Positions 4,405-5,481 of a stretch of DNA of 5,481 nucleotides are shown in pieces (the stretch's first letter is position 1; the number at the start of each line of letters is the position of its first letter). This stretch comes from Nitrososphaeraceae archaeon (GTDB lineage Archaea; Thermoproteota; Nitrososphaeria; Nitrososphaerales; Nitrososphaeraceae). The notes beneath the pieces were generated by a model, which saw only the letters and a list, made by a program, of their open reading frames with translations, was not told where the DNA came from and made no database searches. The stretch spans positions 1 to 5,481 of the forward strand of contig JAICHI010000091.1 in NCBI GenBank assembly GCA_025922735.1. The letters run 5' to 3'. The translations under genes were made by a program, and so were the position numbers.

Positions 4405-4974
4405 TCAGCTCACACTGACTGTTCCGACCATGTTTGGATGGAGTATACAGAAGTATGGGAACTCGCCTGCTTCTGTAAAGGTATACTCAAATGTTCCTGC
4501 TGGAGGCATTATAGGAGAGTCAAACAGCCCACTAGGCGTTGCGTTTTCGCCTGAATTGACTGTGTGTGGTTGTGCGTCATCATTTGTCCATGTTACTGTA
4601 GTGCCTACGCTAACTTGAATTGGATTTGGTGAGAATGCATCAGTAGTCAGGGTTGAAGAACCGGGGACTATGGAAACGCTGGTAGATGCATTACCACCAC
4701 TAGCGCCAGTGGCAGTGGCATTAGTTGCATTACCTGTTCCTGTCATGGTTGCATTAGTTGCATTACCTGTTCCTGTCATGGTTGCATTAGTTGCATTACC
4801 TGTTCCTGTCATGGTTGCATTAGTTGCATTACCGCTACCTTGTCCTGTAACTCCTTGCGCGGTTGCATAATGTGGTGTACTTATAGCTATAGATGACGCC
4901 ACGCTTAATGAAAGCAGAATAAGCGCCAAGGTTGCAAGTACAGCTTTATTGTTGTCGTCGTTTTTTGATTGCAT
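4405..4974 (-). CDS. Secreted plastocyanin/azurin-like cupredoxin with a repeated Asn-Ala-Thr stalk
   Basis: This encodes 189 residues. Residues 1-40 form a Sec-type signal: a charged start (MQSKNDDNNK), a hydrophobic core (ALILLSLSVASSIAI) and a likely cleavage near ATAQG (37-41). Residues 45-97 form a low-complexity stalk made of repeated NATNATMTGTG units with nine N-X-T/S sequons, so N-glycosylation outside the cell is likely. Residues about 98-189 are a type-1 blue-copper domain: VSVGTTVTWTNDDAQPHTV supplies His137, and YFCILHPNM supplies Cys176, His179 and Met182, the complete copper ligand set. Thaumarchaea use many such proteins as electron carriers in place of cytochromes c, probably linked to ammonia oxidation or respiration. 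The start is ATG 4974, with a TATA-like box about 27 nt upstream (leaderless). The gene is monocistronic, flanked by repeat copies C and D. Confidence 0.92.
   Translation of the reverse strand: MQSKNDDNNKAVLATLALILLSLSVASSIAISTPHYATAQGVTGQGSGNATNATMTGTGNATNATMTGTGNATNATMTGTGNATNATATGASGGNASTSVSIVPGSSTLTTDAFSPNPIQVSVGTTVTWTNDDAQPHTVNSGENATPSGLFDSPIMPPAGTFEYTFTEAGEFPYFCILHPNMVGTVSVS
4718..4833 (-). repeat. 33-bp in-frame tandem repeat in the cupredoxin gene
   Basis: Three complete 33-bp units (4718-4750, 4751-4783, 4784-4816) are identical in sequence, and a fourth is partial (4817-4833). Each encodes NATNATMTGTG. Because 33 is divisible by three, gain or loss of units keeps the frame. The lack of any synonymous difference points to recent expansion by slippage or recombination. 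Confidence 0.95.
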
Positions 4975-4997
4975 AAGAAATTAAATAAGAATCGTGG

Positions 4998-5005
4998 CTT
5001 TTAAC
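4998..5005 (-). promoter_or_regulatory. TATA-like box for the cupredoxin gene
   Basis: The minus strand reads GTTAAAAG, centred about 27 nt before ATG 4974, which predicts transcription starting at the start codon. A TATATATA run at 5031-5038 is too far upstream to serve the same start. Confidence 0.45.
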
Positions 5006-5038
5006 AGTTGTAGTCTTTAGTTAAGGTATGTATATATA

Positions 5039-5278
5039 TTAATGAATCTCCACATGCTGAAAATAAACCCAAGTAAAATCTAATGTATGGTTTGTTAACA
5101 TTTGCTTGCGACTCTTTATTTTACTGTATATCCACCATCCTACACCAACAATTATTGCCAAAATGATTATCCCTATAAAGAGAGGTGCAAGTAGTTCTAT
5201 GAGAATACTATTATGGCAACTATAACTAGTAGAGCAATTATTCCAATAATTATAGAGGATTTATCAACGTTTGATTGT
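5039..5278 (-). pseudogene. Remnants of small membrane-protein gene(s), frame-broken
   Basis: Two hydrophobic segments lie in tandem in different minus-strand frames. The first (about 5278-5198) reads QSNVDKSSIIIGIIALLVIV plus AIIVFS and stops at TAG. The second runs on to TAA at 5039-5041 and contains LLAPLFIGIIILAIIVGVGW, then WIYSKIKSRKQ and a tail ending HVEIH. The sequences overlap at the frame change. Neither has an ATG, GTG or TTG before its membrane segment; a TTG lies only inside the second. Both follow the positive-inside pattern (KIKSRK after the helix). This fits either one broken two-helix protein or two degenerated single-helix proteins. No family is recognised. Confidence 0.45.
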
Positions 5279-5303
5279 TAGAGATAAATTTTGTTCCAGA
5301 CAA

Positions 5304-5411
5304 GGGCATTACTGCTATATTTGTCCTCCAACCACTAAAAAAAGCTCAATTCAATACCGTAGTTCCATAGCAGATAAAAATGGACAGGGTGGGAGTGGAA
5401 CCCATGACCCC
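5304..5411 (-). repeat. Dispersed repeat copy D
   Basis: This is the third full copy of the tail-plus-tRNA-end unit. TTTGTCC (5320-5326), AAAGCTCAATTCAATACCGTAG (here given as AAAGCTCAATTCAA then TACCGTAG), GCAGATAAAAATGGAC and GGGTGGGAGTGGAACCCA match copy A and copy C in the same order and orientation. The CGTAGTTCCATAGCAGATAAAA part is closest to copy A. Confidence 0.75.
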
Positions 5412-5462
5412 AGCTAGCTTTCTAAGCTCTGCGTCTGAATTCTTGGTTCCACAATCTTACTG
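5380..5462 (-). pseudogene. Decayed tRNA-like sequence D
   Basis: The minus strand ends GGGGTC, ATGGG, TTCCACT, CCCAC, CCTGTCC, A and then TTTTT, the order of a tRNA variable loop, T arm, acceptor strand and terminator. The T stem has one mismatch (A against C). Upstream, GCAGAGCTTAGAAAGCTAGCTG aligns with CCTGAAAAGCTGGCTG of element C. No 5' acceptor strand complementary to CCTGTCC exists, so this is not a working tRNA. On the plus strand, GGTTCCACAATC near 5443-5454 looks like a worn inverted copy of the T arm. Confidence 0.45.
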
Positions 5463-5481
5463 ATGATAATTACAAAAAGAC

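Noticed and set aside
4373..4870. Two forward frames opposite the cupredoxin gene
   Set aside because: They are antisense shadows; the Val/Ala/Pro repeats only mirror the 33-bp repeat of the real gene.
177..5462. CRISPR array
   Set aside because: The repeats are about 100 bp, diverged, and over a kilobase apart; there are no short regular repeats with spacers. The 33-bp repeats at 4718-4833 have no spacers and are coding.

Overview
The window looks archaeal, most likely from an ammonia-oxidising Nitrososphaeria (Thaumarchaeota) of the soil Nitrososphaerales type. This is inferred from three things. One protein resembles the FilR1-type archaeal regulators. Another is a secreted type-1 copper protein on an Asn-Ala-Thr-rich stalk. 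Several genes also have an AT-rich TATA-like box about 25 nt before a start codon, with no ribosome binding site (leaderless transcripts). No ribosomal or metabolic marker gene is present to fix the genus.

Layout. 1-113: probable tail of a gene entering from the left. 177-340: repeat copy A with a tRNA-like 3' end. 375-1151 (-): winged-helix regulator with a FilR1-like ligand domain. Divergent from it on the + strand are three closely spaced genes: a ferritin-like protein (1324-1869), a small two-helix membrane protein (1881-2201) and a monooxygenase-like dimeric alpha/beta-barrel protein (2240-2641). 2705-2822: tRNA-like element B. 3008-4000: small genes, namely a 27-aa basic ORF, a PRC-barrel-like protein (-), a decaying zinc-ribbon-like ORF and a 42-aa charged ORF. 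4078-4280: repeat copy C plus the best-preserved tRNA-like element. 4405-4974 (-): secreted cupredoxin with a 33-bp internal tandem repeat. 5039-5278 (-): fragments of small membrane-protein genes. 5304-5462: repeat copy D with another tRNA-like element.

How the parts may work together. The regulator and the ferritin/2TM/monooxygenase block share a divergent promoter region. A short motif, CCGTTA(A/G), recurs there and again at the ferritin-2TM junction, so the regulator may control this block. The gene blocks are separated by decayed sequences that carry the 3' end of one type of tRNA. Three of these (A, C, D) also share about 80 bp of the same downstream flank in the same orientation. No integrase or transposase is visible. 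The most economical reading is an accessory region built by repeated insertion or duplication at tRNA-type attachment sites, or a small tRNA-derived element spread between genes. This repeat family is the least explained structure in the window.
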